Positions 1 to 8,516 are shown, counted from the stretch's first letter. The stretch is DNA of 64,000 bases from Mameliella sp. MMSF_3455 (GCF_030733205.1 NZ_JASHJL010000004.1:62001-126000); one strand, 5' to 3'. Notes: generated by a model from the letters alone, not told the origin. Numbers and translations: made by a program.

Positions 1-370
1 GACAGGCGGGCAGATCGGGGCCGGGACCGGGCGTCTTGATTTCAAGATGCCCGAACCGCCACAGGACCGCGACGCGGTGGAAGAGGCCTTGAACCGCCTG
101 GTGGACCGCGACCTGGAAGTGACGGAGGGCTGGATCACCGAGGCGGAACTGGACGCACGACCTGAACTGGTCAAGACGATGTCCGTGCAGCCTCCGCGCG
201 GTGCGGGCCGGATCCGGCTGGTCCGGATCGGGTCGGGCAGCGAGCAGGTGGACCTTCAGCCCTGCGGTGGCACACATGTCGCGCGCACCGGGGAGATCGG
301 CGCACTGAAGCTGGGCAAGATCGAGAACAAGGGAAAGCAGAACCGGCGCGTGGCCATCGCACTGGCGTGA
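1..370 (+). CDS. Alanyl-tRNA editing protein (AlaX family), 5'-truncated by the window edge
   Basis: C-terminal part of a stand-alone alanyl-tRNA editing protein, which hydrolyses Ser or Gly mischarged on tRNA(Ala). The frame is open from base 2 (TGGQIGAGTGRLDF), so the ATG at 47 is internal. The CGGTHV motif (263-280) supplies the Cys and His of the C-x3-H zinc-binding half; the matching HxxxH half would lie upstream of the window. The ENKGKQNRR ending is typical of AlaX rather than full AlaRS, which would carry a longer C-terminal domain. It converges with the Fur-type gene. The family call is firm; the exact AlaX subtype cannot be told. Confidence 0.85.
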   Translation, partial: TGGQIGAGTGRLDFKMPEPPQDRDAVEEALNRLVDRDLEVTEGWITEAELDARPELVKTMSVQPPRGAGRIRLVRIGSGSEQVDLQPCGGTHVARTGEIGALKLGKIENKGKQNRRVAIALA

Positions 371-491
371 TTGCGCGGGTGCGCGGTTGCGGAAATGACC
401 GCTTCAGCGCGTTTCCATCTGTCTTTGGTCCGGTTGTCGGCGGCCCCCGGCCGCACCAGATCCCAGATCGGCGGGCCGGGGCGGGGCGCCG

Positions 492-905
492 TCAGCGTTT
501 CTTGATCGGCACGCCGTATAGCTCCATGCGGTGCCCTTTGAGCCGGTAGCCCAGCTTTTCCGCGATCTTCTCCTGCAGAGCCTCGATCTCCGGGTCGACG
601 AACTCGATCACCTCACCACTGCTGAGGTCGATCAGGTGATCGTGGTGTTCGCGTTCCGCGTCTTCGTACCGGGCACGGCCATCGCCGAAATCCACCCTTT
701 CGAGGATCCCGGCCTCTTCGAACAGTTTGACCGTGCGGTAGACCGTGGCAATCGAGATATTGGGATCGCGCGCCGAAGCGCGGGCATAGAGATCTTCCAC
801 GTCCGGGTGATCCGTTGCGCGTTCCAGCACCTCGGCGATGGTCCGGCGCTGGTCGGTCATGCGCAGGCCCTTGGCGGTGCAGCGGTCTGAAATGCTATCG
901 GTCAT
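492..905 (-). CDS. Fur-family metalloregulator, probably Mur/alphaproteobacterial Fur
   Basis: 137-residue Fur-family repressor: N-terminal winged helix (about residues 10-80, with the SIATVYRTVKLFEEAG recognition region) and a C-terminal dimerisation and metal-binding domain containing EREHHDHLID (85-93). Both cysteines found at this point in E. coli Fur (HLICLDCG) are replaced (HLIDLSSG), as in rhizobial and rhodobacterial Mur/Fur proteins that sense manganese rather than iron; the metal assignment is inference. Its ATG overlaps the stop of the upstream EamA transporter by four bases (902-905), so the two are probably co-translated. Irr is a less likely alternative because the characteristic N-terminal heme motif is not seen. 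Confidence 0.88.
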   Translation of the reverse strand: MTDSISDRCTAKGLRMTDQRRTIAEVLERATDHPDVEDLYARASARDPNISIATVYRTVKLFEEAGILERVDFGDGRARYEDAEREHHDHLIDLSSGEVIEFVDPEIEALQEKIAEKLGYRLKGHRMELYGVPIKKR

Positions 906-1828
906 GGGCCCGGAGTCGTTGGTCTGGCGCCCGTTTTAGGCAATGCGGCGGGCGAGGCCAAGCCTCGAACGCGGCGCGCACGTGCGACGTAGACGGCCAG
1001 AGTGATGATGACCACGGCGCCTCCCAGCAGCATGCGGCGCGAGGGGGCCTCGCCAGTGCCGAGCCAGACCCAGAGCGGGGCAAGCACGGTTTCCAGAAGC
1101 AGAAGCAGGCTGACATTGGCGGCGGCGGTGTGACGGGACGCCTGGCTGAGGGCGAAAAAGGAGAGCGGGAGCACGAGGATGCTGGCCACGAGGATCGCCC
1201 AGAGCGTTCCTTGCGCCATTTCTCCGGGGCCGGTGACCACCCAGCCAACCGTGCCGGCGATCAGCGCGCCGAGGCCGATGGCCAGCAGCAGCGGCATGTC
1301 CGGATTGTAGCGCAGGGTGACGAAATTGAGCGCCAGAGCAAAGGCCACGCCAAGACCACAGGCAGCGCCCGTCAGCGCGGCCGCGTCCAGCGCCGCCGCG
1401 CCCTTGTCGGTCACCGCGATCGCCAACCCGCCCAGCACCAGCACGATGGCGGTCCATGTGGCGCGCGAGGTCGCCTCGCCATGCAGGAGGCGTGCCAGCA
1501 GAGCGGACCAGACCGGAACCGTCGCCACGCCCAGGAGGACCGGTGCCACAGGCGACACCGCGATACCCACCGGGAACAGCATGGCGTTCACTGCGTGGCA
1601 GGCGATCACCATCAGCGCGGCCGGCGCGACAACACTATTCAGGTCGGCTCGGTGGGTCCGGCTGGTCAGGGTCCAGGCGGCGAAAAAGATGATCGCCATG
1701 CAGATCCCGCGCCAGCCCAGCATCTGGAATCCGGACATGCCCGACAGGCGCATCAGCAGAGCGTCGGGCGTCAGGATCAGCGCCCCGGCCAGCGCAAGGC
1801 CGAGGCCGAAGGCCGGGGAACGTGTCAT
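902..1828 (-). CDS. EamA/DMT-family membrane transporter
   Basis: 308-residue integral membrane protein with about ten hydrophobic helices arranged as two EamA repeats, the hallmark of the drug/metabolite transporter superfamily. The second repeat ends in LLLLETVLAPLWVWLGTGE, the usual EamA signature before the last two helices. The substrate is unknown; relatives export amino acids, nucleobases or other small metabolites. It lies seven bases downstream of the DUF533 gene and overlaps the Fur-type gene by four bases, suggesting one transcript DUF533-eamA-fur. The C-terminal tail (ARARRVRG onward) is charged and cytosolic. Confidence 0.85.
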   Translation of the reverse strand: MTRSPAFGLGLALAGALILTPDALLMRLSGMSGFQMLGWRGICMAIIFFAAWTLTSRTHRADLNSVVAPAALMVIACHAVNAMLFPVGIAVSPVAPVLLGVATVPVWSALLARLLHGEATSRATWTAIVLVLGGLAIAVTDKGAAALDAAALTGAACGLGVAFALALNFVTLRYNPDMPLLLAIGLGALIAGTVGWVVTGPGEMAQGTLWAILVASILVLPLSFFALSQASRHTAAANVSLLLLLETVLAPLWVWLGTGEAPSRRMLLGGAVVIITLAVYVARARRVRGLASPAALPKTGARPTTPGP

Positions 1829-1835
1829 GGATTTC

Positions 1836-2690
1836 CTAGCCGTAGAGCGGTTGCATTCCCATCTGCATGTGCAGCATGTTCACCACCGCCTCGTCGAGTT
1901 GCATGGCCTTGGCAAGACTGTCAAGGTAATCGGCCTCGGCCTGCGTATCGACCCGGATCGTCATCAGCGAGGCGGAATAGACCTGCATACGCTGCGCTTC
2001 GGGGACATCCGCGGCCAGTGCTTCGGGATCGACAGGGGCCTTGAGCTGCTGCTGGATGAAGGCGCGGTCTTCGGGGTCTGCATCCTCGCCCAGGGTTTCA
2101 AGGATCTTGGCCTGTTCGGCCTTGTCGATGCCGCCATCACTCTTGGCGGCCTGAATCATGGCGCGCAGCATCAGCGCGGCGGCGGCTTCGGCCTCTGGCG
2201 CGGTGGACTGGGCGTTCATGGCGTCCATCAGACCGGCCGCGCCCTTGCCCTGTGCTTCGGCCGTGGTACCTGCAAAGGCCGCAAGCATCCCCGCCATGCC
2301 GGTGCCGCCTTCGCCCAGCTGTGACAGAAGCCCGCCGCCTTTCGTTGTCCCCGCCTGCCCGGTGAAGGCCGAGAAATCCATGCCACCGGCCTGCATGTTC
2401 TTCATCATGTCTGCCAAGGGATTTGCCCCTGCGCCACCGGCACCGGGCATGCCGGGAAAGCCGCTTTTCTGCGCCGCTTCCATCATCTCCTGCCAGCCGC
2501 CGCCCTGGGGCGCCTGTCCACCCATCAGCTTGCCCATTTGCGCCTGCAGCGTCGCGGTCGGCGTTTTTGCCGGAACCTGCGCGCCGCCGCGGAGGAGACT
2601 GCCAAGGCCTTGACCTCCGGACAGTTGGTCGACCCCGCGCGCGGCGGCATACCCAATGGCGAGTTTTGCCAGTGTTCCCATCAGACCCAT
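1836..2690 (-). CDS. DUF533 family protein (TerB-like C-terminal domain)
   Basis: 284-residue protein of the DUF533 (YebE-like) family. The N-terminal half is Gly/Met/Ala-rich and low-complexity (LSGGQGLGSLLRGG; repeated GGAGANP-type runs); the C-terminal 110 residues (ALMLRAMIQAAKSDGGIDK onward) form a helical TerB-like fold with an acidic D-G-x-I-D loop. The ATG at 2690 is chosen because an AGGAG Shine-Dalgarno lies at the right distance; longer in-frame extensions have none. Function is unknown; E. coli YebE is an envelope-stress-linked inner-membrane protein. It is divergent from the EamA gene at 2811 and heads the transcript into eamA and the Fur-type gene. Confidence 0.82.
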   Translation of the reverse strand: MGLMGTLAKLAIGYAAARGVDQLSGGQGLGSLLRGGAQVPAKTPTATLQAQMGKLMGGQAPQGGGWQEMMEAAQKSGFPGMPGAGGAGANPLADMMKNMQAGGMDFSAFTGQAGTTKGGGLLSQLGEGGTGMAGMLAAFAGTTAEAQGKGAAGLMDAMNAQSTAPEAEAAAALMLRAMIQAAKSDGGIDKAEQAKILETLGEDADPEDRAFIQQQLKAPVDPEALAADVPEAQRMQVYSASLMTIRVDTQAEADYLDSLAKAMQLDEAVVNMLHMQMGMQPLYG

Positions 2691-2810
2691 GTGCTTTCTC
2701 CTCTCAGCCGATGATCTCCCTTGGCCGACTGTGACAGATGTTCGCCTCCGCGCACAGGGGGAGCATCCGCTTTGGATTGACCTTGCCCGCGTCCGGGTGT
2801 CCAAGACGGC

Positions 2811-3746
2811 ATGGAACGTAAGCAACAGATGGACCTCGCCGGCGCGGTGGGGATGGTGGTTTTTGCCAATCTCCTGGCCTTCAACCAGGTGGCGATCAAG
2901 CTGACCAACGCCGGGATCGGACCGGTTTTCGCGGCGGGGCTACGCTCGGCCCTGGCGCTGGTGGTGCTGGGGATCTGGCTGTGGGTCAGCGGGCGCCGGA
3001 TCAAGGGGTTGCGGCGCACGCTGTGGTCGGGGTTGCTGCTGGGCGGGTTGTTCAGTCTCGAGTTCATCCTGCTGTTCAACTCGCTGGACCTGACAAGCGT
3101 CTCGCGGGCCTCGATCACCTTTTACGCCATGCCGGTCTGGCTGGCCCTGGTGGCGCATTTCACCCTGCCGGGTGAGCGCCTGTCATCCAGGCGTCTGTTG
3201 GGGCTGGTGCTGGCGATGGCGGGGGTGGCCTGGGCACTGGCCGATCCGCAAAGCCGTGTGGCGGGGGACATCCGCGGCGACCTCCTGGCGCTGCTGGCCT
3301 CCTGGGCCTGGGCCGGGATCGCCCTGACCGTGCGCCTGACGCGGGCCTCGGAACTGAACGCCGAGGGGCAACTGTTCTGGCAACTGGCGGTTTCGGCGGT
3401 GGTTCTTTGCGTAGTTGCGCCGCTCTTTGGGCCGCTTTGGCGCGGGGCCGACGTGCTGAGCATCTTCGGCCTCGCCTATGGCACTTTGGTGGCCTCGCTG
3501 GGATTTCTGTTCTGGCTGCGGCTCATGGGGATCTACCCGGCGTCGGACATTGCCTCTTTCAGCTTTCTGTCTCCGGTCATGGCCGTGGTCTTTGGCTGGC
3601 TGGTCTTCGACGAGCCGCTGGGGCCGGATTTCCTGGGGGCATTGACGCTCACGGCGGTGGGGATCGTTTTGATCAACCGCCGCCGCAAAACCCGGGGAGA
3701 GGTCCCGCCCGGACCCGGGCAGGAGACATTGCGCAAGGAAGGTTAG
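2811..3746 (+). CDS. EamA/DMT-family membrane transporter
   Basis: 311-residue ten-helix DMT permease with two EamA repeats; the second carries SFSFLSPVMAVVFGWLVFDE, the most typical motif of the family. It is only distantly similar to the EamA protein at 902-1828, so this is not a recent duplication. The substrate cannot be inferred. Start is uncertain: ATG at 2811 or at 2829 (MDLAGAVGMV), neither with a strong ribosome site. The C-terminal extension (RRRKTRGEVPPG) is cytosolic. It converges with selO across a shared GC hairpin at 3760-3780. Confidence 0.87.
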   Translation: MERKQQMDLAGAVGMVVFANLLAFNQVAIKLTNAGIGPVFAAGLRSALALVVLGIWLWVSGRRIKGLRRTLWSGLLLGGLFSLEFILLFNSLDLTSVSRASITFYAMPVWLALVAHFTLPGERLSSRRLLGLVLAMAGVAWALADPQSRVAGDIRGDLLALLASWAWAGIALTVRLTRASELNAEGQLFWQLAVSAVVLCVVAPLFGPLWRGADVLSIFGLAYGTLVASLGFLFWLRLMGIYPASDIASFSFLSPVMAVVFGWLVFDEPLGPDFLGALTLTAVGIVLINRRRKTRGEVPPGPGQETLRKEG

Positions 3747-3759
3747 GCCTGGAGAAAAG

Positions 3760-3780
3760 GCCCCGGGACTTGCCCGGGGC
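3760..3780 (-). terminator. Rho-independent terminator of selO (possibly bidirectional)
   Basis: Perfect 8-bp GC stem (GCCCCGGG / CCCGGGGC) with a 5-base loop. On the minus strand it is followed by CCTTTTCTCC, a short T tract, so it fits the end of selO best. It may also help stop the convergent EamA gene. Confidence 0.7.
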
Positions 3781-3801
3781 GCTGGGGCTACCCCCGTAGT
3801 C

Positions 3802-5220
3802 TCAGGTGCCGCAGAAGGTGGCACGAACCTTTTCGCCGCTCGACGGCGGACGGTGCAGATCCGCATAACTGTCGTCCACGTCGAATGGTGCCGAAAGCGC
3901 GGCATTCAGGCGCTGGAAGGGCGCGTCGTCACCGGCGACGGCGGCCTCGATCATCTGTTCGATCCTGTGGTTGCGCGGAATCAGGACCGGGTTGACGGTC
4001 CGCATCAAGGCCAGCGGGTCGTCCTCCTGTTCCAGCCGGGTCTGCCAGCGTGCCTGCCATTCGTCGAAGGCCGCGCGGTCCGTGAACTGGTCGCGGGCGC
4101 CGCCATCCGACAGGGCGCGGAAGGTGTTGGTGAAATCTGCGTTTCCCTCGTGCATCAACGTCAGCAGGTCACCGATCAGGGACAGGTCTTCCTGTGTCGG
4201 GGCGGAAAGGCCTATCTTGGCGCCAAAGCGGGCCAGCCAGAGCGCGCGCAGCCGGTCGGGCATGGCATGCACGGCCTTGGTGAAATCCTCGACGGCCTTG
4301 TCCGTGTCGGGCATCAGCGGGACAAGGGCCGTGGCCAGCTGGGCCATGTTCCAGACGATGATGTCGGCCTGCGCCGCATAGCCGTAACGGCCAAAGCGGT
4401 CGATCGAGGAAAACACCGTGTCCGGGTCATAGGCATCCATGAATGCGCATGGCCCGTAGTCGATGGTTTCGCCTGAAAGCGCGCAGTTGTCGGTGTTCAT
4501 GACCCCGTGGATGAAGCCGACGCCCATCCATTGCGTCACCAGCTGCGCCTGCCGTTCGATCACGGCGTTCAGCAGATCCAGTGGATCCCGGGCATCGGGG
4601 TAGTGGCGGTCCACCGTGTAGTCGTAGAGCGTTTGCAGGCGGTCATTGTCCTGGCGCGCTGCAAAAACCTGGAAGGTGCCCACCCGGATGTGGCTTTGCG
4701 CCACCCGGGTCAGGACGGCGCCGGGCAGGGGGCGTTCGCGGATGACTTCCTCACCCGTGCGGATCGCGGCAAGGGCGCGCGTGGTCGGGATGCCAAGCGC
4801 ATGCATGGCCTCGGACACGACGTATTCGCGCAGGACCGGCCCCAGCCAGGCCCGTCCGTCACCACGGCGCGAGAAGGGCGTCGGCCCGGAGCCCTTGAGC
4901 TGGATGTCCCGGCGGACGCCATCGGTGCCCACGACTTCGCCCAGCAGCAAGGCGCGCCCGTCGCCCAGTTGCGGGTTGAACTGGCCGAACTGGTGGCCGG
5001 CGTAAAGCTGGGCCAGCGGCTCGGCCCCCTCGGGCAGGCTGTTGCCGCCGAATTGGGCCGCCAGCGCAGGATCATCTGCACCGGTGATGCCAAGGAGACC
5101 GGCGAGATCGTGGTTGAAGGCCACGGTCTGGGGCGCCTTGACCGGGGTCGGGCCGAGACGGGCAAAAAAGCCCTCTGGCAGGCGGGCATAGGAGTTGTCG
5201 AAAGGGATGTGCAGGGTCAT
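3802..5220 (-). CDS. selO: Protein adenylyltransferase SelO (YdiU/UPF0061)
   Basis: 472-residue pseudokinase-fold enzyme that transfers AMP from ATP to protein hydroxyl groups, linked to redox homeostasis. Family signatures are all present: YAGHQFGQFNPQLGDGRA (73-90), LKGSGPTPFSRRGDGRA (108-124), HGVMNTDN (238-245, metal/catalytic Asn and Asp) and DYGP (254-257). The C-terminus ends FCGT, with Cys third from last, the same place as the redox-active C-terminal Cys of E. coli SelO and the selenocysteine of the eukaryotic enzyme. Length matches the family (about 480). It is monocistronic, with a hairpin terminator just downstream. Confidence 0.95.
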   Translation of the reverse strand: MTLHIPFDNSYARLPEGFFARLGPTPVKAPQTVAFNHDLAGLLGITGADDPALAAQFGGNSLPEGAEPLAQLYAGHQFGQFNPQLGDGRALLLGEVVGTDGVRRDIQLKGSGPTPFSRRGDGRAWLGPVLREYVVSEAMHALGIPTTRALAAIRTGEEVIRERPLPGAVLTRVAQSHIRVGTFQVFAARQDNDRLQTLYDYTVDRHYPDARDPLDLLNAVIERQAQLVTQWMGVGFIHGVMNTDNCALSGETIDYGPCAFMDAYDPDTVFSSIDRFGRYGYAAQADIIVWNMAQLATALVPLMPDTDKAVEDFTKAVHAMPDRLRALWLARFGAKIGLSAPTQEDLSLIGDLLTLMHEGNADFTNTFRALSDGGARDQFTDRAAFDEWQARWQTRLEQEDDPLALMRTVNPVLIPRNHRIEQMIEAAVAGDDAPFQRLNAALSAPFDVDDSYADLHRPPSSGEKVRATFCGT

Positions 5221-5319
5221 GCCCGAGATATAGGGGCGCGATCACGGTTACGCCAGAAGTCTTGCCCCCGCCGCTCGAGGGCTAGGGTTGTTCGCGACGC
5301 AACAGACAGGAGCAAGACG

Positions 5320-5856
5320 ATGCAAACGGAAAATGCCTACGCGATGCGCCTCATGGATCGGCCCGAGTTCGCCTCGAAGCCGCGCCCTCTGACGTTTTCG
5401 CCGGATACCACGGTGACGGCCGCCGCGCAGGCGATGGACGAGCGCAATTTCGGTTCCGTCGTCGTGGTTGATGCGGAGGACAAGGTGCTGGGCGTGGCGA
5501 CGGAACGCGACATCCTGCGCAAGGTCGTGGCCCGGAACGGCGATGCCGCCAGCCTGACGCTGAAAGACATCATGACCCGAGACCCGCGCGTGGCGCGGGA
5601 GACCGACGAGGTCATCGACTGGCTGCGCATCATGTCGAACGAACGGTTCCGCCGCCTGCCTGTCGTGGACGAGGACGAGCGGATCAAGGCGGTCTTTACC
5701 CAGGGCGATTTCGTCAGCTACACATGGCCGGACCTGATCTACCAGGCCAAGGAACTGGCCAAGGCAAGCGTGGGCCGCAACTATCCGATCTGGCTGATTG
5801 GCGGGGGCATCATGCTGTACTCGATCCTGATGGTGATCGTCGTGAGCGCGATGTGA
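5320..5856 (+). CDS. Tandem CBS-domain protein with C-terminal membrane helix
   Basis: 178-residue protein with two CBS domains (about residues 20-75, ending GVATERDILRKVV, and 85-140, ending AVFTQGDFVSYT), a Bateman pair that usually binds adenine nucleotides. A single hydrophobic helix follows at the very C-terminus (YPIWLIGGGIMLYSILMVIV), which would anchor the pair to the inner membrane; this tail is unusual for small CBS proteins. Start: ATG at 5320 with AGGAGC upstream (spacing 6). Partner and ligand are unknown. It stands alone between selO (divergent) and the acetyltransferase gene (convergent). Confidence 0.88.
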   Translation: MQTENAYAMRLMDRPEFASKPRPLTFSPDTTVTAAAQAMDERNFGSVVVVDAEDKVLGVATERDILRKVVARNGDAASLTLKDIMTRDPRVARETDEVIDWLRIMSNERFRRLPVVDEDERIKAVFTQGDFVSYTWPDLIYQAKELAKASVGRNYPIWLIGGGIMLYSILMVIVVSAM

Positions 5857-5863
5857 GGAGCGC

Positions 5864-6310
5864 TCAGAGCACCCTGCTCATGAAGATATAGCGATCCCGG
5901 GGCTTGAAGCGCGCGCGGCCATAGAAACGCTGCGCGCGTTCATCCTCGCTGTCGACCTCGAGGTGCAGCGCGCGCACCCCCGCCTCGCGCATGGCCTTGG
6001 CGATCCCGTCAAGCGCCTCGAGTCCCATGCCGCGTCCGCGTACGGCGGGACGGACATAAAGCTCATCGACAATGGCATCCAGCCCGCCGAACTCGACCGA
6101 CCAGCCAAAGGTCAGAACGATATATCCCACCGGCGCGCGGCGCGGCCCGATCAGCCAGGCTGCACCGTGGGGCGATCCCTCCAGCAACGGCGAGATGGCG
6201 GCGGCACGGTGCTCGTCGTCGGTGCCATAGCCCATTTCGGTATGAAAGGCGGCCACGAGCGGCAGGAGTTTGTCGGCATCCGCCGCGCCAGCAAGATGGA
6301 GGGATTTCAT
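5864..6310 (-). CDS. GNAT-family N-acetyltransferase
   Basis: 148-residue GNAT acetyltransferase. The acetyl-CoA pyrophosphate loop is VRGRGMGLEALDGI (motif A), preceded by the typical ELYVRPAVRG strand and followed by LHLEVDSEDERAQRFYGRARF, the last part being the C-terminal GNAT signature. The substrate is unknown. Its ATG overlaps the stop of the nucleoside hydrolase gene by four bases (6307-6310), so the two are translationally coupled; a role in nucleoside or base metabolism is possible but unproven. Confidence 0.9.
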   Translation of the reverse strand: MKSLHLAGAADADKLLPLVAAFHTEMGYGTDDEHRAAAISPLLEGSPHGAAWLIGPRRAPVGYIVLTFGWSVEFGGLDAIVDELYVRPAVRGRGMGLEALDGIAKAMREAGVRALHLEVDSEDERAQRFYGRARFKPRDRYIFMSRVL

Positions 6311-7248
6311 AGCCGTGCCAGCCTTTCGGTCAGCAGTGAGAAAAAGCCGTCGGCGTCCAGGTCGCCCATGAACATCGCGTTGGGCGCGCGGTCGGTGACA
6401 CGCCACCAGTCGGCCACCGTCATGCCGCGCGTCAGGTCCGAGCGGGTCTCGATCTCGACGTTGATGAACCGGCCCGAGAAGAGATCGGGTTGCAGCAGGT
6501 AGGCGGTGACGCAGGGATCGTGCAGCGGGGCGCCGTCCGAGCCGTATTTCTCCTTGTCGAAACGTTCGAAGAAATCGGTCATCCGGGCGACGGCGATGCC
6601 GACCGGTGTGCCGAGCGCGCGGAAGGCCTCGTTGCGGGAGGAAGTGACCAGCGCCTTGTGGGTGACGTCCAGCGGCATGACCGTGATCGGCGCCCCGCAT
6701 TTGAACACGATTTCAGCGGCTTCCGGGTCGACGTAGATGTTGAATTCGGCGGCGGGCGTGATGTTGCCCACCTCGAAGTAGGCACCGCCCATCAGGACGA
6801 TTTCCTGGATGCGCGCGGCAATGTCGGGCGCGCGTTGCAGGGCTGCAGCGATATTGGTCAGGGGACCAAGCGGACAGAGCGTGACGGTCTTTTCCGGCTG
6901 GGCGCGTAGGGTTTCGATGATGAAGTCGACGGCATCGCCATCCTGCAGGGGCATGGATGGCTCGGGCAGGTCGGGGCCGTCCAGGCCGGTCTTGCCGTGG
7001 ACATGTTCGGCTGTGACGAGGTCATGCGCAAGCGGCCTGTCACATCCCGCAAAAACAGGGGTCTCTGGCTTGCCGGCCAGTTCGCAGACCATGCGGGCAT
7101 TCCGCGCGGTGAGTTCCAGCGGAACGTTTCCTGCGACGGCCGTGATTCCCAGAACCTCAAGCTCTTCAGGCGATGCAAGGGCCAGGAGGATGGCCACGGC
7201 GTCGTCCTGGCCCGGATCGGTGTCGATGATGATCTTGCGCGCTGGCAT
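6307..7248 (-). CDS. Nucleoside hydrolase (IunH/RihA-C type)
   Basis: 313-residue nucleoside N-ribohydrolase that splits ribonucleosides into base and ribose for salvage. The N-terminal DTDPGQDDAVA motif gives the calcium- and ribose-binding aspartates that define the family; EFNIYVDPEAA and HDPCVTAYLLQP are the usual later motifs that also bind calcium and ribose. Length matches the family (about 310). Base preference (purine or pyrimidine) cannot be read with confidence. It is cotranscribed with the acetyltransferase through an ATGA overlap; the radical SAM gene lies 102 bases upstream on the same strand. Confidence 0.93.
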   Translation of the reverse strand: MPARKIIIDTDPGQDDAVAILLALASPEELEVLGITAVAGNVPLELTARNARMVCELAGKPETPVFAGCDRPLAHDLVTAEHVHGKTGLDGPDLPEPSMPLQDGDAVDFIIETLRAQPEKTVTLCPLGPLTNIAAALQRAPDIAARIQEIVLMGGAYFEVGNITPAAEFNIYVDPEAAEIVFKCGAPITVMPLDVTHKALVTSSRNEAFRALGTPVGIAVARMTDFFERFDKEKYGSDGAPLHDPCVTAYLLQPDLFSGRFINVEIETRSDLTRGMTVADWWRVTDRAPNAMFMGDLDADGFFSLLTERLARL

Positions 7249-7350
7249 CTGTCTCTCCTGCTCGGTGCCGGAGGAGTGACACGGGGCACGGGGCGGCGCA
7301 AGGTGGATCGCCGGCTCGGCGGGGGCTTGCCGGCGCGTCCACTTGAACTG

Positions 7351-8298
7351 TCAGGCGGAACAGCTGGCCCCACCCAGGACGCAGAACTTGGCGCAATGGG
7401 GGTGGTTCAGCGAGACGTCCTGTTCTGCCGCCTCCAGCGTTTCGCCCAGCTCGAACTCCTTCTCGTAGGGGAGCAGCGTGCAGGCCACGACGGAGGGGCG
7501 CGCCGCGCCCTTCCGCTTGACCACCATCCGCGAAGACGAGCACATCACCTCGGTCGGTTGCTTGCCGAGGATGCCCCAGCAAGCCGTGGTGATTTCCGGC
7601 ACTTCCACGTTGACGTCCATTTCCGGGAACAGGACCGTCATGCCCGGATCATATGCATTGATGTCGAACCCCTCGGCCCGGTACAGGCGGTCGAAGCCTT
7701 GGCGCGACTGCTCTTCGGTTTCGTCCCACATGGTTCGGCCGGCAACGGCCATGCGAATACCGGTGTCGCGCAGCCAGCGCATGCCTTCCAGTGATCTCTC
7801 GAAGGTTCCCGCGCCGCGTTCGGCGTCATGGTGGCGGGCCGACCAGTGATCCAGGGAAATACGCAGCGTGAGGCGGTCGCCGTATTCCGCCTGCAGCGCC
7901 TGCAGCCCCTCGCGCACGGAAAGACGCATCATCGGGCGCATGGCATTGGTCAGGATCAGGACGTCGTAGCCCCGTGCAAGGCTGCGACGGGTCATTTCGA
8001 GCATCTGGGGGTTCATGAAGGGCTCGCCCCCGGTGAAACCGATCTCGGCCACACCCCAGCTCCGCGCCTCGAGCTGGTCGAGATATTCGGTGACCTCGTC
8101 CGCGGTCATATACACCAGCCGGTCGTTTTCAGGCGAGCTTTCGATGTAGCAGTTCAGGCATTCGATGTTGCAGAGCGTGCCGGTGTTGAACCACAGCGTC
8201 TGCGGATCGGTCAGCGCCACATGGGCGCGCGGCTCACCCTTTGCGGTGCGGGCCGGGTCCTTGAACTTGTCGATATTGGCGGTGGAAGCGTCTTTCAT
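7351..8298 (-). CDS. Radical SAM enzyme of unknown substrate with a Cys-rich C-terminus
   Basis: 315-residue radical SAM protein. The [4Fe-4S]-SAM motif is C43-x3-C47-x2-C50 (CNIECLNC), followed by GFTGGEPFMNP, the GGE motif that binds the SAM amino group. The C-terminal part has several further cysteines (about 260, 275, then C302, C306 and C313 in HCAKFCVLGGASC), consistent with an auxiliary iron-sulfur cluster of the SPASM/twitch kind. No small Cys- or Gly-rich peptide precursor is visible nearby, so a peptide-maturase role is not supported. GAAGGA sits 7 bases before the ATG. The product is not recognised more closely than this. Confidence 0.85.
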   Translation of the reverse strand: MKDASTANIDKFKDPARTAKGEPRAHVALTDPQTLWFNTGTLCNIECLNCYIESSPENDRLVYMTADEVTEYLDQLEARSWGVAEIGFTGGEPFMNPQMLEMTRRSLARGYDVLILTNAMRPMMRLSVREGLQALQAEYGDRLTLRISLDHWSARHHDAERGAGTFERSLEGMRWLRDTGIRMAVAGRTMWDETEEQSRQGFDRLYRAEGFDINAYDPGMTVLFPEMDVNVEVPEITTACWGILGKQPTEVMCSSSRMVVKRKGAARPSVVACTLLPYEKEFELGETLEAAEQDVSLNHPHCAKFCVLGGASCSA

Positions 8299-8444
8299 TT
8301 CCGGTCCTTCAATTCGTCACCCAAGGCGTAAGCAGTAGGCAAAGCCGGTTCCAGTCACAAGATTCCGCCTGACGCCATTGTGATGCATCAATTGGGTGTT
8401 AGACTTTGAAACGAACATGGGGTATGCGGAACGCGAACAGGATA

Positions 8445-8458
8445 CGTTAGCGCTAACG
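8445..8458. promoter_or_regulatory. 14-bp perfect palindrome before zwf, LacI-family-type operator
   Basis: CGTTAGCGCTAACG reads the same on both strands and has the central CG step typical of operators bound by LacI-family sugar regulators. It lies 58 bases upstream of the zwf ATG, in a good place to block transcription of zwf-pgl-pgi. A second 10-bp palindrome (TGATGCATCA) is at 8381-8390. No LacI-type gene is in the window. Confidence 0.6.
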
Positions 8459-8516
8459 GCGAAGTGCCGAAGGCAAGAGGCGGCCCGCTCCGCCGAACAG
8501 GAAAGGCAGGGGACTC

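Noticed and set aside
815-2044. Plus-strand open frame of 409 codons
   Set aside because: Antisense to the EamA and DUF533 genes; low-complexity Arg/Gln/His sequence.
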